NCBI RefSeq assembly: GCF_014199445.1
Contig: NZ_JACIJS010000004.1
Coordinates: forward strand, 186,001-250,000
DNA from: Rubricella aquisinus
GTDB lineage: Bacteria > Pseudomonadota > Alphaproteobacteria > Rhodobacterales > Rhodobacteraceae
Reading direction: 5' to 3'
Length of the DNA: 64,000 nt
Part shown: one piece after another, positions 1 to 9,093 of the stretch
How positions within the stretch are numbered: the stretch's first letter is position 1
How the letters are laid out: each line of letters starts with the position of its first letter
The notes under the pieces: model-generated
Seen by the model: the letters and a program-made list of their open reading frames with translations, nothing else
Told to the model about the DNA's origin: nothing
The model's database searches: none
Translations under genes and position numbers: made by a program

Positions 1-102
1 GCGCACATTTCTGTGGGGTGGAGCCGGATTTCGTCCTGACCGCTTGCGGTTCCGGGGAGGGGCTGCCTATTCTGCCGCTGTTTTGTAGGAGGGGGCAGGA
101 TT

Positions 103-1788
103 GTGCGGTTGATCTGGAATGGAATAGTGGCCTCGGCGGTGGCAGCGGCGCTGGTGTTGCCCGGCGCGGGTCAGGCGCGGTCTCTTTCCGGGGCGTATCT
201 TGCGGGTATTCAGGCCGAACAACAGCTCGATTACGAGGAGGCCGCCCGCTATTTCGTGCGCGCGCTGTCCTATGACGTGGACAATCCCGCCCTCTTGGAT
301 GCGGCGATCCGCGCACAGGTGGCACGGGGGGAAGTGTCCACCGCGATTGTGCTGGCCCAAAGGCTGGAGGAGACGGACACCAATCCGTTGGGCCTGATCC
401 TGCAACTTGCGGGCAATGTGCGCGACGGGCAGTTGACCCCGGCGCTTGAGACCCTGTCCAACCCGCAAGCACAGGAAAGCCTGCCGCTTTTGGCTGATAT
501 CTGGCGCGGCTGGCTCCTGATCAATACAGGCGAGGAGGAGGACGGGTTCGAGGCGCTGCGCGACCTCGCCCTGCATCCCGAATGGGGATTGTTCGGGCAG
601 AACCACCTCGCGCTCGCCCATGTGGCCCTTGGCGACTACGACGCGGCGGCGCAGGTTTTTGCCGATCTTGATCCGGTGACGACGACGCTGCACCGGTTTG
701 GCACGCGCGTGCGGATCGAAGCACAGGCCAAAGCGGGGGAGACCCGGGCGGCTCTCGATCTGGTCGATACGCTCCTTGAGGGCAGTATCGGGGATGTGGA
801 GCTTGAGACGTTGCGCGCGGCCCTGACCGACGGCAATCCGGTGCAGCGATCCATGGCCGGGCCGATGGACGGGTTTGCCATCGCTCTGTTCGACATCGGA
901 TCGCAGTTGAACACCGGGCGGCGCAGCGAGGCGCTGTTGTATCTGCGCGTCGCGCATTTCCTGAAACCCGATCTGCATGAAGCAGCCCTCCTGATCGGGC
1001 AAATCCTCGAACAGCAGGACCAATTCGATCTGGCGCGGCAGGTGTTTGAAACGGTGCCCCTCGACGCGCCGCAATCGGCTGAAGCGCGCCTTGGCCTTGC
1101 CGCCGTGTACCAATCGGCCGAGCGGGATGATGAGGCGATCGCGACCCTTTCCGCACTCGCCCAAAGCTATCCTGAAGCGCTGCGCGTGCGGTATTTTCAG
1201 GCGGAGGCCCTGCGCGTGGCGGAGCGGTATGAGGACGCGCTGCCGATCTATGACCAGAGCGTCGATCTGGCCGTGGCGCAGGACCGCGCGTTCTGGCAGC
1301 TCTATTATGGCCGCGCGGTCTCAAAACACCTGACCGATGACTGGCCGGGGGCGGAGGCCGATTTCCGGCGCGCTTTGGAATTGCGCCCCGATCAGCCCAT
1401 GGTGCTCAATTACCTTGGATATTCGCTGGTGGAGAAGGGTCTGAAGCTCGACGAGGCGCTGGGCATGATCCAAAGCGCGGTAGAGCAGCGCCCCGACAGC
1501 GGCTATATCATCGACAGCCTCGGCTGGGTCTATTTCCAGCTTGGCCGCTATGACGAGGCCGTGGACCCAATGGAGCAGGCCGTGGCGCTGGAGCCGATTG
1601 ATCCCGTGATCAACGATCATCTGGGCGACGTGTATTGGATGGTCGGGCGCGAGCGGGAGGCCGAATTCCAGTGGCGCCGCGCGCTCTCCTTCGACCCTGA
1701 GCCGGAGGAGCGGGCGCGTATCCTGCGCAAGCTCGACATCGGCCTTGATGCGGTGCGGGCGGAGGAAGGCCATTCCGTTGCAAACTAG
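103..1788 (+). CDS. exported tetratricopeptide-repeat protein
   Basis: This 561-residue protein is built mostly of TPR helices, so it is probably a periplasmic or membrane-surface scaffold; no enzymatic motif is visible. A hydrophobic N-terminus (about residues 8-25, ending near GAGQA) looks like a cleavable signal peptide. TPR units are clearest from about residue 130 and again between 330 and 530, where repeats of the form [20 protein letters not shown] occur. The start is GTG at 103, preceded by a strong AGGAGGGGG. It overlaps the next gene region and is read in the same direction as ispE, so the two are probably one operon; this pairing is common in Rhodobacterales. Function beyond protein-protein interaction is not established from sequence. 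Confidence 0.9.
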   Translation: MRLIWNGIVASAVAAALVLPGAGQARSLSGAYLAGIQAEQQLDYEEAARYFVRALSYDVDNPALLDAAIRAQVARGEVSTAIVLAQRLEETDTNPLGLILQLAGNVRDGQLTPALETLSNPQAQESLPLLADIWRGWLLINTGEEEDGFEALRDLALHPEWGLFGQNHLALAHVALGDYDAAAQVFADLDPVTTTLHRFGTRVRIEAQAKAGETRAALDLVDTLLEGSIGDVELETLRAALTDGNPVQRSMAGPMDGFAIALFDIGSQLNTGRRSEALLYLRVAHFLKPDLHEAALLIGQILEQQDQFDLARQVFETVPLDAPQSAEARLGLAAVYQSAERDDEAIATLSALAQSYPEALRVRYFQAEALRVAERYEDALPIYDQSVDLAVAQDRAFWQLYYGRAVSKHLTDDWPGAEADFRRALELRPDQPMVLNYLGYSLVEKGLKLDEALGMIQSAVEQRPDSGYIIDSLGWVYFQLGRYDEAVDPMEQAVALEPIDPVINDHLGDVYWMVGREREAEFQWRRALSFDPEPEERARILRKLDIGLDAVRAEEGHSVAN

Positions 1789-2626
1789 CCTTGCGCCCGA
1801 TCAGGAGCTTGCGCCCGCTAAGGTCAACCTGACCCTGCATGTCACTGGCCAACGGCCCGACGGCTATCACCTGTTGGACAGTCTGGTCGTGTTCCCGCGC
1901 GTTGGCGATCTGGTGACGGTGGAGCCTGCGCGCAGTCTATCGCTGACCCTGCGGGGACCATTCGGCATTGATCTGGCGGCGGATGAGGACAACCTCGTGC
2001 TGCGCGCCGCGCGCCTGATCCTCGGGCCGGAGCATGGTGCCGCGCTGTTGTTGGACAAGGCGCTGCCGGTCGCCTCTGGCATCGGAGGCGGCTCGTCCGA
2101 TGCCGCCGCGACCCTGCGGCTGTTGGCGCGGCAATACGGGCGGGCGATGCCTGCCGATGTGCTGAGCCTTGGCGCGGATGTGCCCGTGTGCCTCTCCCCA
2201 CGGCCCCAATGGATGCGGGGGATCGGGGGCGATGTGCACGCGGCGCAGGGCCTGCCGCCCTTTTGGCTGGTGCTGGTCAATGCGGGTGTGAAAGTGCCCA
2301 CTGGCCCGGTGTTTCAGGGCCTTGCCAGTAAGCACAACCCGCGCTGCACACCGATGCCGGATGCGCCCGATCTGCGCAGCTTTGCCGCATGGCTGCGCGA
2401 CAACCGCAACGACCTTGAGCCGCCCGCCCGCGCCATTTGCCCCGTGATCGGGGATGTGATCACGGCGCTGGAACAGGCTGCTGGATGCCACCTTGCCCGG
2501 ATGTCGGGCAGCGGGGCGACAGTGTTCGGGCTGTTCGGTGACGAACGCGCGGCCCTGCGCGCCGCGGACACTCTGCGCGCGGCCCAACCCCGATGGTGGG
2601 TGGCTGCCGGGCCAGTGATGCCCTGA
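1778..2626 (+). CDS. ispE: 4-diphosphocytidyl-2-C-methyl-D-erythritol kinase
   Basis: IspE phosphorylates CDP-methylerythritol in the non-mevalonate isoprenoid pathway. GHMP-kinase signatures are present: [19 protein letters not shown] at residues 13-31, the glycine/serine-rich ATP loop [13 protein letters not shown] at 98-110, a catalytic-type Asp in LGADVPV (about 133), and the C-terminal [12 protein letters not shown] loop. The frame is open back to an ATG at 1745, but a GGAGGA at 1761-1766 sits 11 bases before a TTG at 1778, which gives a 282-residue protein that begins close to the conserved APAKVN segment; I chose TTG. The start lies inside the end of the TPR gene, so translation is probably coupled. 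Confidence 0.93.
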   Translation: MQTSLAPDQELAPAKVNLTLHVTGQRPDGYHLLDSLVVFPRVGDLVTVEPARSLSLTLRGPFGIDLAADEDNLVLRAARLILGPEHGAALLLDKALPVASGIGGGSSDAAATLRLLARQYGRAMPADVLSLGADVPVCLSPRPQWMRGIGGDVHAAQGLPPFWLVLVNAGVKVPTGPVFQGLASKHNPRCTPMPDAPDLRSFAAWLRDNRNDLEPPARAICPVIGDVITALEQAAGCHLARMSGSGATVFGLFGDERAALRAADTLRAAQPRWWVAAGPVMP

Positions 2627-2694
2627 TCCTGCCGTGCAGGGTCTGCGCGTTCAGCCCCGAACCGCGCGGGTCGAAGTGCCAACCGCTTTGACCC

Positions 2695-3336
2695 CTATTT
2701 CTGCAGATCAAGGCGGTAGAACCACATCCAATCCACGACTTGAGGGGAGATCGCGGCGCTTTTGCTCATGCCACTATTGACCACCTCATCAAAGCCCAGC
2801 TTGGCATAGAGGGCGGGCAATTCGCGGTTGATCTTGAACGTGTCCGCAACCAGCCAGCGCAGGCCAAGGCTGCGGGCATCGTCGATCCGGGCGCGCACGA
2901 GCGCCTCACCCAATCCGGTGCGGCGGCCTTCGGGGCGGACATAGAGGTGCTTCATCTCGCCCGTGTCCTCGGAAACGCGCATCAGCGTGGCGGTCCCGAC
3001 TAGGGCGCCCTGCGCGTCACGCGCCATGAGATAGCTGCCATTGGGCGGCAGGATGTTGGGGAAATTGTGCATGAAGCTGTTGACGTGATCGCGCCAGTCG
3101 AAATCCGGACCGCCATGATCGACGACCCGCGCGTGCATCATGATGGCATATTCCACGAGCAGATCGCGTGCCTCCTCAAGCGGGACATCGTCGAGCCGGT
3201 GATAGCGTTCGATGACATATCCGACGCGCCCGCCATACTGGCTGGCATCGGTGCGCTGCGGGCCTGATTGCGGCAAAGGCGAGAGGGAAGCTATTGTTTG
3301 GCTGTCCGGGGTGTCGCGGCGCTCTTGCATTGGCAT
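2695..3336 (-). CDS. GNAT-family N-acetyltransferase
   Basis: The protein has 213 residues with a GNAT core in its second half. The acetyl-CoA loop is seen as RPEGRRTGLGEAL (about residues 134-145), preceded by the strand GEMKHLYV and followed by LGLRWLVADTF and YAKLGFDEV, which are typical of motif A and B. The first 40 residues are polar and without recognisable domain. The start ATG at 3336 has a GGAAAGG ribosome site just upstream. It is divergent from the LysR gene that follows by 100 bases. The acyl acceptor cannot be told from sequence. Confidence 0.85.
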   Translation of the reverse strand: MPMQERRDTPDSQTIASLSPLPQSGPQRTDASQYGGRVGYVIERYHRLDDVPLEEARDLLVEYAIMMHARVVDHGGPDFDWRDHVNSFMHNFPNILPPNGSYLMARDAQGALVGTATLMRVSEDTGEMKHLYVRPEGRRTGLGEALVRARIDDARSLGLRWLVADTFKINRELPALYAKLGFDEVVNSGMSKSAAISPQVVDWMWFYRLDLQK

Positions 3337-3436
3337 CGCCTTTCCTTTCGGGTTTTACGGCGTTTTCGAGTAGGATTTTAGCATTGGTGTTGCGGTCAAG
3401 CGACTCAGCAATATTTCTCAAACGATAGGTGAGCTT

Positions 3437-4315
3437 GTGTTACTGGACTGGAAAACGCTCCCCTCCCTGACCGCGTTGCGCGCCTTTGATGTCACGGCGC
3501 GGCATGGCGGGTTTGCCGGGGCGGCGCGGGCATTGAACGTGACGCAGGCGGCTGTTGCTCAGCAGGTTCGTGGGCTGGAGGCCGAATTGGGCGTCAGTCT
3601 GGCCGTGCGGGCCGGTCGGACGGTGAGCCTCACGCCTGCGGGAATGCGGCTTGCGGCAGCGTTGGAACAGGGGTTCACCACGCTCGCGCAGGGTGTCGCG
3701 GAGGCACGGCAGGACGGCACCGCCCGCCCGCTGCGGATCATCGCCCGGCCCTATATGGTTGACAGGATGATCGTGCCCAACCTCGCCCAGTTCTGGCAGC
3801 GCTGTCCGGGGGTGGAGATATCGCTGCTGCCGCTGCGGGATTTTTCTGGCGTGCAGGCGGGCAGTTTTGACCTCGCCCTGCCATCGCTGGCGGAGGGGCA
3901 GACACCGGATATTCCGGGCACCACCTCCCATGTTTTCGCCCGGACAGAGGCCGTGGCCATCGCCGCCACGTCGCTTGTGGCGACGCGCGGGCGGGATCTG
4001 ACCCGATTGCCATGGCTTTGGCATGAGGAGGATATGGATCTGAAACTCACGCTGATGCGCCGATGTGGCCTGCCGGTGGATGAGTTGCAACAGGCCCGCA
4101 TCGGCAGCCCCAGCTTGCAGGCGGAGGCGGTGAAACAGGGCATCGGCGTTGGCCTGTTCAACGAGCGGATCGCGCGGTTTGACATTGCGCGCGGCGATGT
4201 GGTGGCCCTGCCGCTGCCGCGCGCGGCCTATCTTGTGTATTACGCGGTGTCGCCGCGTGGCCCGCAGCATCCGATGATGTCTGCCTTTCTCGAGTGGCTG
4301 CGAGAGATATTCTGA
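3437..4315 (+). CDS. LysR-family transcriptional regulator (GcvA-like)
   Basis: A 292-residue LysR-type regulator. The N-terminal winged helix-turn-helix runs from SLTALRAFDVTARHGGF through ALNVTQAAVAQQVRGLEAELG (residues 9-51), followed by a periplasmic-binding-protein-like effector domain. The opening LPSLTALRAFD is characteristic of the GcvA/AmpR branch. The start is GTG at 3437 with AGGTGAG upstream. It is divergently transcribed from the GNAT gene, a typical arrangement for a LysR regulator and its target, so the acetyltransferase is the obvious candidate target. The effector is unknown. Confidence 0.88.
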   Translation: MLLDWKTLPSLTALRAFDVTARHGGFAGAARALNVTQAAVAQQVRGLEAELGVSLAVRAGRTVSLTPAGMRLAAALEQGFTTLAQGVAEARQDGTARPLRIIARPYMVDRMIVPNLAQFWQRCPGVEISLLPLRDFSGVQAGSFDLALPSLAEGQTPDIPGTTSHVFARTEAVAIAATSLVATRGRDLTRLPWLWHEEDMDLKLTLMRRCGLPVDELQQARIGSPSLQAEAVKQGIGVGLFNERIARFDIARGDVVALPLPRAAYLVYYAVSPRGPQHPMMSAFLEWLREIF

Positions 4316-4336
4316 GCGCTCACACCCCCCAAACGA

Positions 4337-4365
4337 AAAAGCCGCCCCCGAAGGAGCGGCTTTTC
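4337..4365. terminator. intrinsic terminator between LysR gene and rpmJ
   Basis: An A-rich run, a GC-rich stem (GCCGC pairing with GCGGC plus inner CC/GG) and a TTTT run form a hairpin flanked by A and T tracts on both sides. It lies between two convergent genes (the LysR gene and rpmJ) and can serve both directions. Confidence 0.75.
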
Positions 4366-4386
4366 TGTCAACCAGACTGAACTGGA

Positions 4387-4512
4387 TCAGCCCTGACGCG
4401 CCTTGAAACGCGGCTGCGTCTTGTTGATCACATAGATGCGCCCTTTACGACGCACAACACGACAGTCGCGGTGGCGTCCTTTAAGGGAGCGAAGCGAATT
4501 CCGGATTTTCAT
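4387..4512 (-). CDS. rpmJ: 50S ribosomal protein L36
   Basis: The 41-residue product begins [20 protein letters not shown] and ends RFKARQG, the standard L36 of the large ribosomal subunit. Only one of the zinc-ribbon cysteines remains (Cys17), so this is the zinc-independent (C-minus) form, as usual in alphaproteobacteria. The start is ATG at 4512; upstream on the same strand is AGGAGAAG. It lies just downstream of the tRNA-Val gene on the same strand. Confidence 0.95.
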   Translation of the reverse strand: MKIRNSLRSLKGRHRDCRVVRRKGRIYVINKTQPRFKARQG

Positions 4513-4587
4513 CGTTCTTCTCCTACTGTGCGGCGCTGCGGTGTGCGCCGCCGCTCTCTTCTCAATGTCTGCCCCGCGAGGGGTAAA

Positions 4588-4662
4588 TGGTGGGCGTAAC
4601 TGGGATTGAACCAGTGACCCCTTCGATGTCAACGAAGTGCTCTCCCGCTGAGCTATACGCCC
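4588..4662 (-). tRNA. tRNA-Val (anticodon GAC)
   Basis: On the minus strand the sequence folds as a complete cloverleaf. The acceptor stem GGGCGTA pairs with TACGCCC, the D arm contains TAGCTCAGCGGGAGAGCA, the anticodon stem CTTCG/CGAAG encloses the loop TTGACAT with anticodon GAC, and the T arm is CTGGTTCAATCCCAG. The 3' ACCA is encoded (4588-4591), so CCA need not be added after transcription. It reads GTC and GTT valine codons. No integrase or duplicated tRNA end is seen nearby. Confidence 0.96.
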
Positions 4663-4926
4663 GTTGTGACCGCACCGGAGAGTCGCCCCTCCGCTTAGGT
4701 TCGCGGTATGTGCCATGTGGCGCGGGGAGCGTCAATATCATCTGTGAAGATTCCCCAGAGGAAATGTCATCGCCCTGCAAAGGCGGTCGCAGCCGTTGTT
4801 CACGCAGTTTTGTGCGGCTGATCCAATCGCCATCCCTGATACCTCGTATCAGGACCATTCATTTTTCTCATAGTTCCGTTAGGGTAGGGTGCGCGCAAAA
4901 TGACGCAGCTCTGGGGAGAACCAAGA

Positions 4927-6357
4927 ATGAAGCCGCTCAAAGAACCCTCTTTCCGCGAATCCGTGGAAATCATGTCAACACGGGCCATGGGCCTGATGGA
5001 CCTGTCGCCCGGCCTTGCGGAGAAGATCCGGGTCTGTAACTCGACCTACACGGTCCGCTTCGGGGTGAAGCTGCGCGGCGATATCGTCACCTTCACCGGC
5101 TACCGTTCCGTGCATTCTGAACATATGGAGCCCGTGAAGGGTGGCATCCGTTTCTCGATGGGTGTCAATCAGGATGAGGTCGAGGCGCTCGCGGCCCTCA
5201 TGACCTTCAAATGCGCCTTGGTCGAGACGCCCTTTGGAGGCTCCAAGGGTGGGCTGTGCATCAACCCGCGCGATTGGAACGATGAGGAGATGGAGCGGAT
5301 CACCCGCCGCTTTGCCTATGAGCTGTGCAAGCGTGACCTCATCAACCCGTCTCAGAACGTGCCCGCGCCCGATATGGGCACAGGGGAGCGGGAAATGGCG
5401 TGGATCGCGGATACCTACCGCCGGATGAACACCACCGACATCAACGCCCGCGCCTGTGTGACGGGTAAGCCGCAAAACGCAGGCGGTATCGCGGGCCGGG
5501 TCGAGGCGACGGGCCGCGGCGTGCAATACGCGCTGCGCGAGTTTTTCCGGGAGCCCGCGGATGTGGCCAAGGCGAACCTGACGGGCAAACTGGATGGCAA
5601 GAAGGTTGTCGTGCAGGGGCTTGGCAATGTGGGCTATCACGCGGCCAAATTCCTCAGCGAACAGGACGGGTGCAAGATCATCGCGATCGCTGAACGGGAC
5701 GGCGCGATCTTCAACGAAGAGGGCCTCGATGTGGAGGCCGTGCGCGACCATCTGATGACCACGGGTGGGGTCAAGGGCTTCCCCGATGCGACCTATGATC
5801 CGAATGGCCCGGCAGCGCTTGAACTGGAATGCGATATTCTGGTGCCCGCCGCGCTGGAAGGCGTGATCAACATGGGCAACGCGGACCGGATCAAGGCCCC
5901 CTTGGTCATCGAGGCCGCAAACGGACCGATCACGGCGGGTGCGGATGATGTGCTGCGCAAGCGCGGCATCGTGATCATTCCCGACCTTTATGCAAACGCA
6001 GGCGGTGTGACCGTATCCTATTTCGAGTGGGTCAAGAACCTTACCCATATCCGCTTTGGCCGGATGGAGCGGCGCCGGGAGGAAGCCCGCCACCAGTTGC
6101 TCGTTGACGAATTGGACCGGATCCGGGCGGACGCGCCGGGCGTGGCCCCCTTGTCGGATTTCTTCCGTAAGGAATACCTCCATGGGGCGACGGAATTGGA
6201 GCTTGTCCGCTCGGGCCTTGACGACACGATGCGCAGCTCTTTTCAGGCGATGCGCGAAGTGTGGCATGACCGGGCGGATGTCGATGATCTGCGGATGGCG
6301 GCCTATCTTGTGTCCATCGGGCGCGTTGCGGCCAGCTATCGCTCCCTCGGCCTGTAA
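4927..6357 (+). CDS. Glu/Leu/Phe/Val dehydrogenase (glutamate dehydrogenase type)
   Basis: The enzyme oxidatively deaminates an amino acid, probably glutamate, to its 2-oxoacid with NAD(P). Conserved lysines occur in KGGIRFSMGV (Lys71) and FKCALVETPFGGSKGG (Lys95, Lys107), the catalytic Asp in NVPAPDMGT (Asp149), and a Rossmann GLGNVG at 231-236. The length of 476 residues fits the alphaproteobacterial form. An ATG at 4900 is in frame, but GGGGAG at 4912-4917 is well placed for ATG 4927. The gene stands alone between tRNA-Val (opposite strand) and a terminator. Glutamate is the most likely substrate given length and context, but a broader branched-chain specificity cannot be ruled out. Confidence 0.92.
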   Translation: MKPLKEPSFRESVEIMSTRAMGLMDLSPGLAEKIRVCNSTYTVRFGVKLRGDIVTFTGYRSVHSEHMEPVKGGIRFSMGVNQDEVEALAALMTFKCALVETPFGGSKGGLCINPRDWNDEEMERITRRFAYELCKRDLINPSQNVPAPDMGTGEREMAWIADTYRRMNTTDINARACVTGKPQNAGGIAGRVEATGRGVQYALREFFREPADVAKANLTGKLDGKKVVVQGLGNVGYHAAKFLSEQDGCKIIAIAERDGAIFNEEGLDVEAVRDHLMTTGGVKGFPDATYDPNGPAALELECDILVPAALEGVINMGNADRIKAPLVIEAANGPITAGADDVLRKRGIVIIPDLYANAGGVTVSYFEWVKNLTHIRFGRMERRREEARHQLLVDELDRIRADAPGVAPLSDFFRKEYLHGATELELVRSGLDDTMRSSFQAMREVWHDRADVDDLRMAAYLVSIGRVAASYRSLGL

Positions 6358-6384
6358 GGGCGTTACACGCGGATTAAAGAACAG

Positions 6385-6412
6385 CGGCGCGGGAGGGATC
6401 CCGCGCCGTTTT
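6385..6412. terminator. intrinsic terminator after the dehydrogenase gene
   Basis: A perfect 10-bp stem, CGGCGCGGGA with TCCCGCGCCG, closes a GGGA loop and is followed by TTTT. It sits between two convergent genes and ends the dehydrogenase transcript. Confidence 0.85.
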
Positions 6413-6416
6413 GCAT

Positions 6417-7118
6417 TCAGTCGATGGTCACGATGAACGCATCGGCAAAGCCGGCGGAGCGCGCGATCTCAAGCGCTGTTTCCGCGCTTTCCGCACTCGG
6501 GAATGGGCCAAGCTGCAAAAGTGTGAGGGCGCGTGATCCCGCGCGTGCCTCCCGCGTCACGGTCGGAATGCCCGCCAGATCGAAATTCCGCTTGTTCCGG
6601 GTGACATTGGCCGGTTCTCCAAACGCACCGACCTGCACGAACCGCCCGGATGGGCCGGGTTCTGGGGCCGGTGCGGGCGCAGTGGTCGCAGGTGGCGTCG
6701 TCGCAGGGCGCGCGACAGGCATGGGGGAGCCGGGCGTGGCCTCCGTCATTGTGGCGACGACCTGTTCCGGCGCGGGGGCCGGTGCGGCAATTGGTTCGGG
6801 CAATGGCTCTGCCGGGCGAATGACTTCCGGTTCGGATGCGGCCACCGGTATGGGCAGGGTGGCTTCCGGCACGTTGGCGACCGCCGCTGGGGCCGGGCCT
6901 GCGATATCGGGGCAAATGATATTGCCCGCCTGATCAACCTCACGGATCAGGTTCACCGCCTCCCCCGGTCGGGGCAGCGCACGCCAACACCCGTCCGAAT
7001 CGCGCCATGTCACCACATCCTCTGGCGGCGGTGGCGCGGATGTGGTGGGCGCGGGCCCCGCGCAGGCCATCAGGCCCACCGCTCCGATCATAAGGGCAAG
7101 ACGGGGCAGATAGGGCAT
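6417..7118 (-). CDS. SPOR-domain lipoprotein
   Basis: The product of 233 residues starts with a lipoprotein signal ending in LMAC (lipobox Cys near residue 19), then a Pro/Ala-rich linker of about 100 residues, and a C-terminal SPOR domain (about residues 155-233: RFVQVGAFGEPANVTRNKRN to GFADAFIVTID). SPOR domains bind denuded peptidoglycan at the septum, so a role in cell-envelope growth or division is likely. An open frame extends to 7151, but ATG 7118 has CGGAG at good distance and puts the hydrophobic segment at the N-terminus. Confidence 0.85.
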   Translation of the reverse strand: MPYLPRLALMIGAVGLMACAGPAPTTSAPPPPEDVVTWRDSDGCWRALPRPGEAVNLIREVDQAGNIICPDIAGPAPAAVANVPEATLPIPVAASEPEVIRPAEPLPEPIAAPAPAPEQVVATMTEATPGSPMPVARPATTPPATTAPAPAPEPGPSGRFVQVGAFGEPANVTRNKRNFDLAGIPTVTREARAGSRALTLLQLGPFPSAESAETALEIARSAGFADAFIVTID

Positions 7119-7185
7119 GGTGCGGCTCCGATAGGGTGGCATTGGTGCCACTATGCCCCCGCGCCCCGTCTTGCATCAACCGTTC

Positions 7186-8052
7186 TTATCCGGCGCGTTT
7201 CGCCCCGAAATAGCGCCCGGTTCCGGTATGCAGCACCGTGTCACCCGGCTGGACTGCGCCCGGCGCGATGGCGGGCGCCCCACGGACAGCGGCGTAGTGA
7301 TCCTTGAAATCCACCGCGCAGCGCGCCATCAGATCCTCGAAACTGTCGATGACGAAATAGGTCTCTTGATAGTCGTCGATCCGGTAGGCGGTTTTCATCA
7401 CACGCTCCACATCAAACGCGATGCGGTTCGGGCTGTCATCCTCAAGGGCAAAGCGGATTTCCCCGGTGGAGGACAGGATGCCCGCGCCAAAGATGCGCAA
7501 ACCATCTGGCCCGCGCATCAGCCCGAATTCGACCGTGTACCAATAGAGCCGGGCAAGGTTGCTCAATTGCCCCAGCTTCATCGCGCGCGCGCCTGCCCTT
7601 CCGTAGGCTTGCATGAAATCGGCATAAACCGGATCGGCCAGCAGCGGGACGTGCCCGAACACGTCATGGAAGATATCGGGCTCTTGCAGGTAATCCATTT
7701 CCGCCTCGGTGCGCAGGAACGCGCCCGCCGGGAAGCGGCGGTTTGCCAGATGATCGAAGAACACGTCATCAGGCACCAATTCCAGCACTGGAACCACCGT
7801 CCAGCCGGTCAGCGGGTGGAGTAGCTCCGACAGACGCGCCATGTCCGGCACCCCGCCCCGATCCAGCCCAAGCGTGCGCACCGCCTCCACAAAAGCCGGT
7901 GCCGCGCGCCCCGGCAAAAGGTCGCAAACCGCAGCGGCCAGCCGGTTCCAGCGGTCATGTTCGGCAGCGGTATAAGACGCCCAGCCCTGATCAATGGTGA
8001 AATCAGCGGCATGTGTAACCCCGTCAAAGCGGGCTTTTCCTTCGATGGTCAT
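7186..8052 (-). CDS. phhA: phenylalanine 4-monooxygenase
   Basis: This 288-residue enzyme hydroxylates phenylalanine to tyrosine using non-haem iron and a pterin cofactor. The iron ligands are visible: His129 and His134 in HDVFGH and Glu175 in YTVEFG. The length matches bacterial single-domain PAHs. It is divergent from an Lrp/AsnC gene 114 bases away, which is the probable regulator. No pterin-carbinolamine dehydratase gene (phhB) lies beside it in this window. Confidence 0.95.
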   Translation of the reverse strand: MTIEGKARFDGVTHAADFTIDQGWASYTAAEHDRWNRLAAAVCDLLPGRAAPAFVEAVRTLGLDRGGVPDMARLSELLHPLTGWTVVPVLELVPDDVFFDHLANRRFPAGAFLRTEAEMDYLQEPDIFHDVFGHVPLLADPVYADFMQAYGRAGARAMKLGQLSNLARLYWYTVEFGLMRGPDGLRIFGAGILSSTGEIRFALEDDSPNRIAFDVERVMKTAYRIDDYQETYFVIDSFEDLMARCAVDFKDHYAAVRGAPAIAPGAVQPGDTVLHTGTGRYFGAKRAG

Positions 8053-8166
8053 GATGCTCTCCCTGTGTTTTGATCAGTGTGCCGGAAACCAAGGGGAATG
8101 CTTTTCATATGATCCGGAATTAAATAGAAAGATGGGACATATGTTCCACAGGATAGGTAATTGTGA

Positions 8167-8625
8167 ATGGAATTGACCGACGCAGATCGCGCGATCCTGA
8201 CCGTCATGCAAAAGGACGCGACCCTATCGCTGCGCGACATCGCGGAGCGTGTGGCGATGTCCCAATCCACCGTTTGGCGGCGCATTCAGGATCTGGAGGC
8301 GCGGGGCGTGATTGCGCGGCGGGTGACCCTGCTTGATCCCGCGCGGGCTGGCATGGGGGTTTGTGTGTTCGTGCAGGTCAATTTGCGCGCGCATGACCTT
8401 GAAACCCGCAAAGGGTTTGAACGGATGGTCGCCGCCTGCCCGGAGATACTCAACTGTTACGCCGTGACGGGCGGTTTTGATTACACGCTGATCATTCGCG
8501 CGCGCAGTGTGGAAGCATTCGAGACCCTGTTGATGGAGCGTATCCTCGCCCATCCCGGTGTTGCCAATTCCGCCTCCCAGATCGCGCTGCGGGAGGTGAA
8601 ACACGAAACGGCGCTGCCACTATAG
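8167..8625 (+). CDS. Lrp/AsnC-family transcriptional regulator
   Basis: A 152-residue Lrp-type regulator: a winged helix-turn-helix (residues about 17-47, SLRDIAERVAMSQSTVWRRI) and a C-terminal RAM ligand-binding domain (about 65-145, including YAVTGGFDYTLIIRA). Members of this family sense amino acids. Divergent placement from phhA suggests it controls phenylalanine/tyrosine catabolism. The ATG start lies 114 bases from the phhA start, leaving room for shared operators. Confidence 0.9.
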   Translation: MELTDADRAILTVMQKDATLSLRDIAERVAMSQSTVWRRIQDLEARGVIARRVTLLDPARAGMGVCVFVQVNLRAHDLETRKGFERMVAACPEILNCYAVTGGFDYTLIIRARSVEAFETLLMERILAHPGVANSASQIALREVKHETALPL

Positions 8626-8703
8626 AATATTTTTCATCCCAACGCGACGGAACCAGCCCGCGCGCCCGTGTCATGCCCAGATAGGTCGCAATAGGGAGCA
8701 GGG

Positions 8704-9078
8704 ATGAACCGCCGCATGTTCATGATCGGGGTTTTGGGGATGGCATGTACAGGGCAGGCCGTAGCCCATGACGGGCACGCGGGGGCCATGCTTGAGGTCA
8801 CAACCCACCGCGCGGAGGAGGCCAATGGCGCCATCACGCTGGACCTCACCCTAAGCAATACGGGCGACGCCCCGATGACCATCGCGGGATTTGCCGCACC
8901 GATTGGTGCGATCGCTGCGACACCTTCCCTGACGCTTGATGCGGGGCAAGTGCTGCACCTGACCGGCGCGGATGCGCTGGTGGTGACCGATCTGACCCGC
9001 GCGGGCGTGGGTCTCTTCACCCTGATGGTGATTTTTGACAGTGGCGCGGCTGGACCCGTCACCATTTTCATGACCTGA
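8704..9078 (+). CDS. small exported protein, possibly copper-related beta fold
   Basis: The 124-residue product has a signal peptide (about 1-21, ending AVAHD) and a beta-rich mature part (LEVTTHRAEEANGAITLDL..., TLDAGQVLHLTG). The layout resembles periplasmic Ig-like or PCu(A)C-type folds, and the mature N-terminus HDGHAG has two His that could bind metal, but the family's Met/His motif is not present. The next gene starts 16 bases downstream, so the two are co-transcribed. Function unknown. Confidence 0.7.
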   Translation: MNRRMFMIGVLGMACTGQAVAHDGHAGAMLEVTTHRAEEANGAITLDLTLSNTGDAPMTIAGFAAPIGAIAATPSLTLDAGQVLHLTGADALVVTDLTRAGVGLFTLMVIFDSGAAGPVTIFMT

Positions 9079-9093
9079 CAAGGAGCCGTTCAC

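Noticed and set aside
1745-1777. ATG 1745 as start of ispE
   Set aside because: It has no ribosome site and adds 11 residues without similarity to IspE; TTG 1778 has GGAGGA at the right distance.
4588-4662. tRNA-Val as an integration site for a mobile element
   Set aside because: No integrase, no duplicated tRNA 3' end and no change in gene content on either side.
4663-4926. Possible RNA gene or small protein before the glutamate-type dehydrogenase
   Set aside because: The 264-base gap has no convincing reading frame or stable hairpin; it probably holds only the promoters of the dehydrogenase and tRNA genes.
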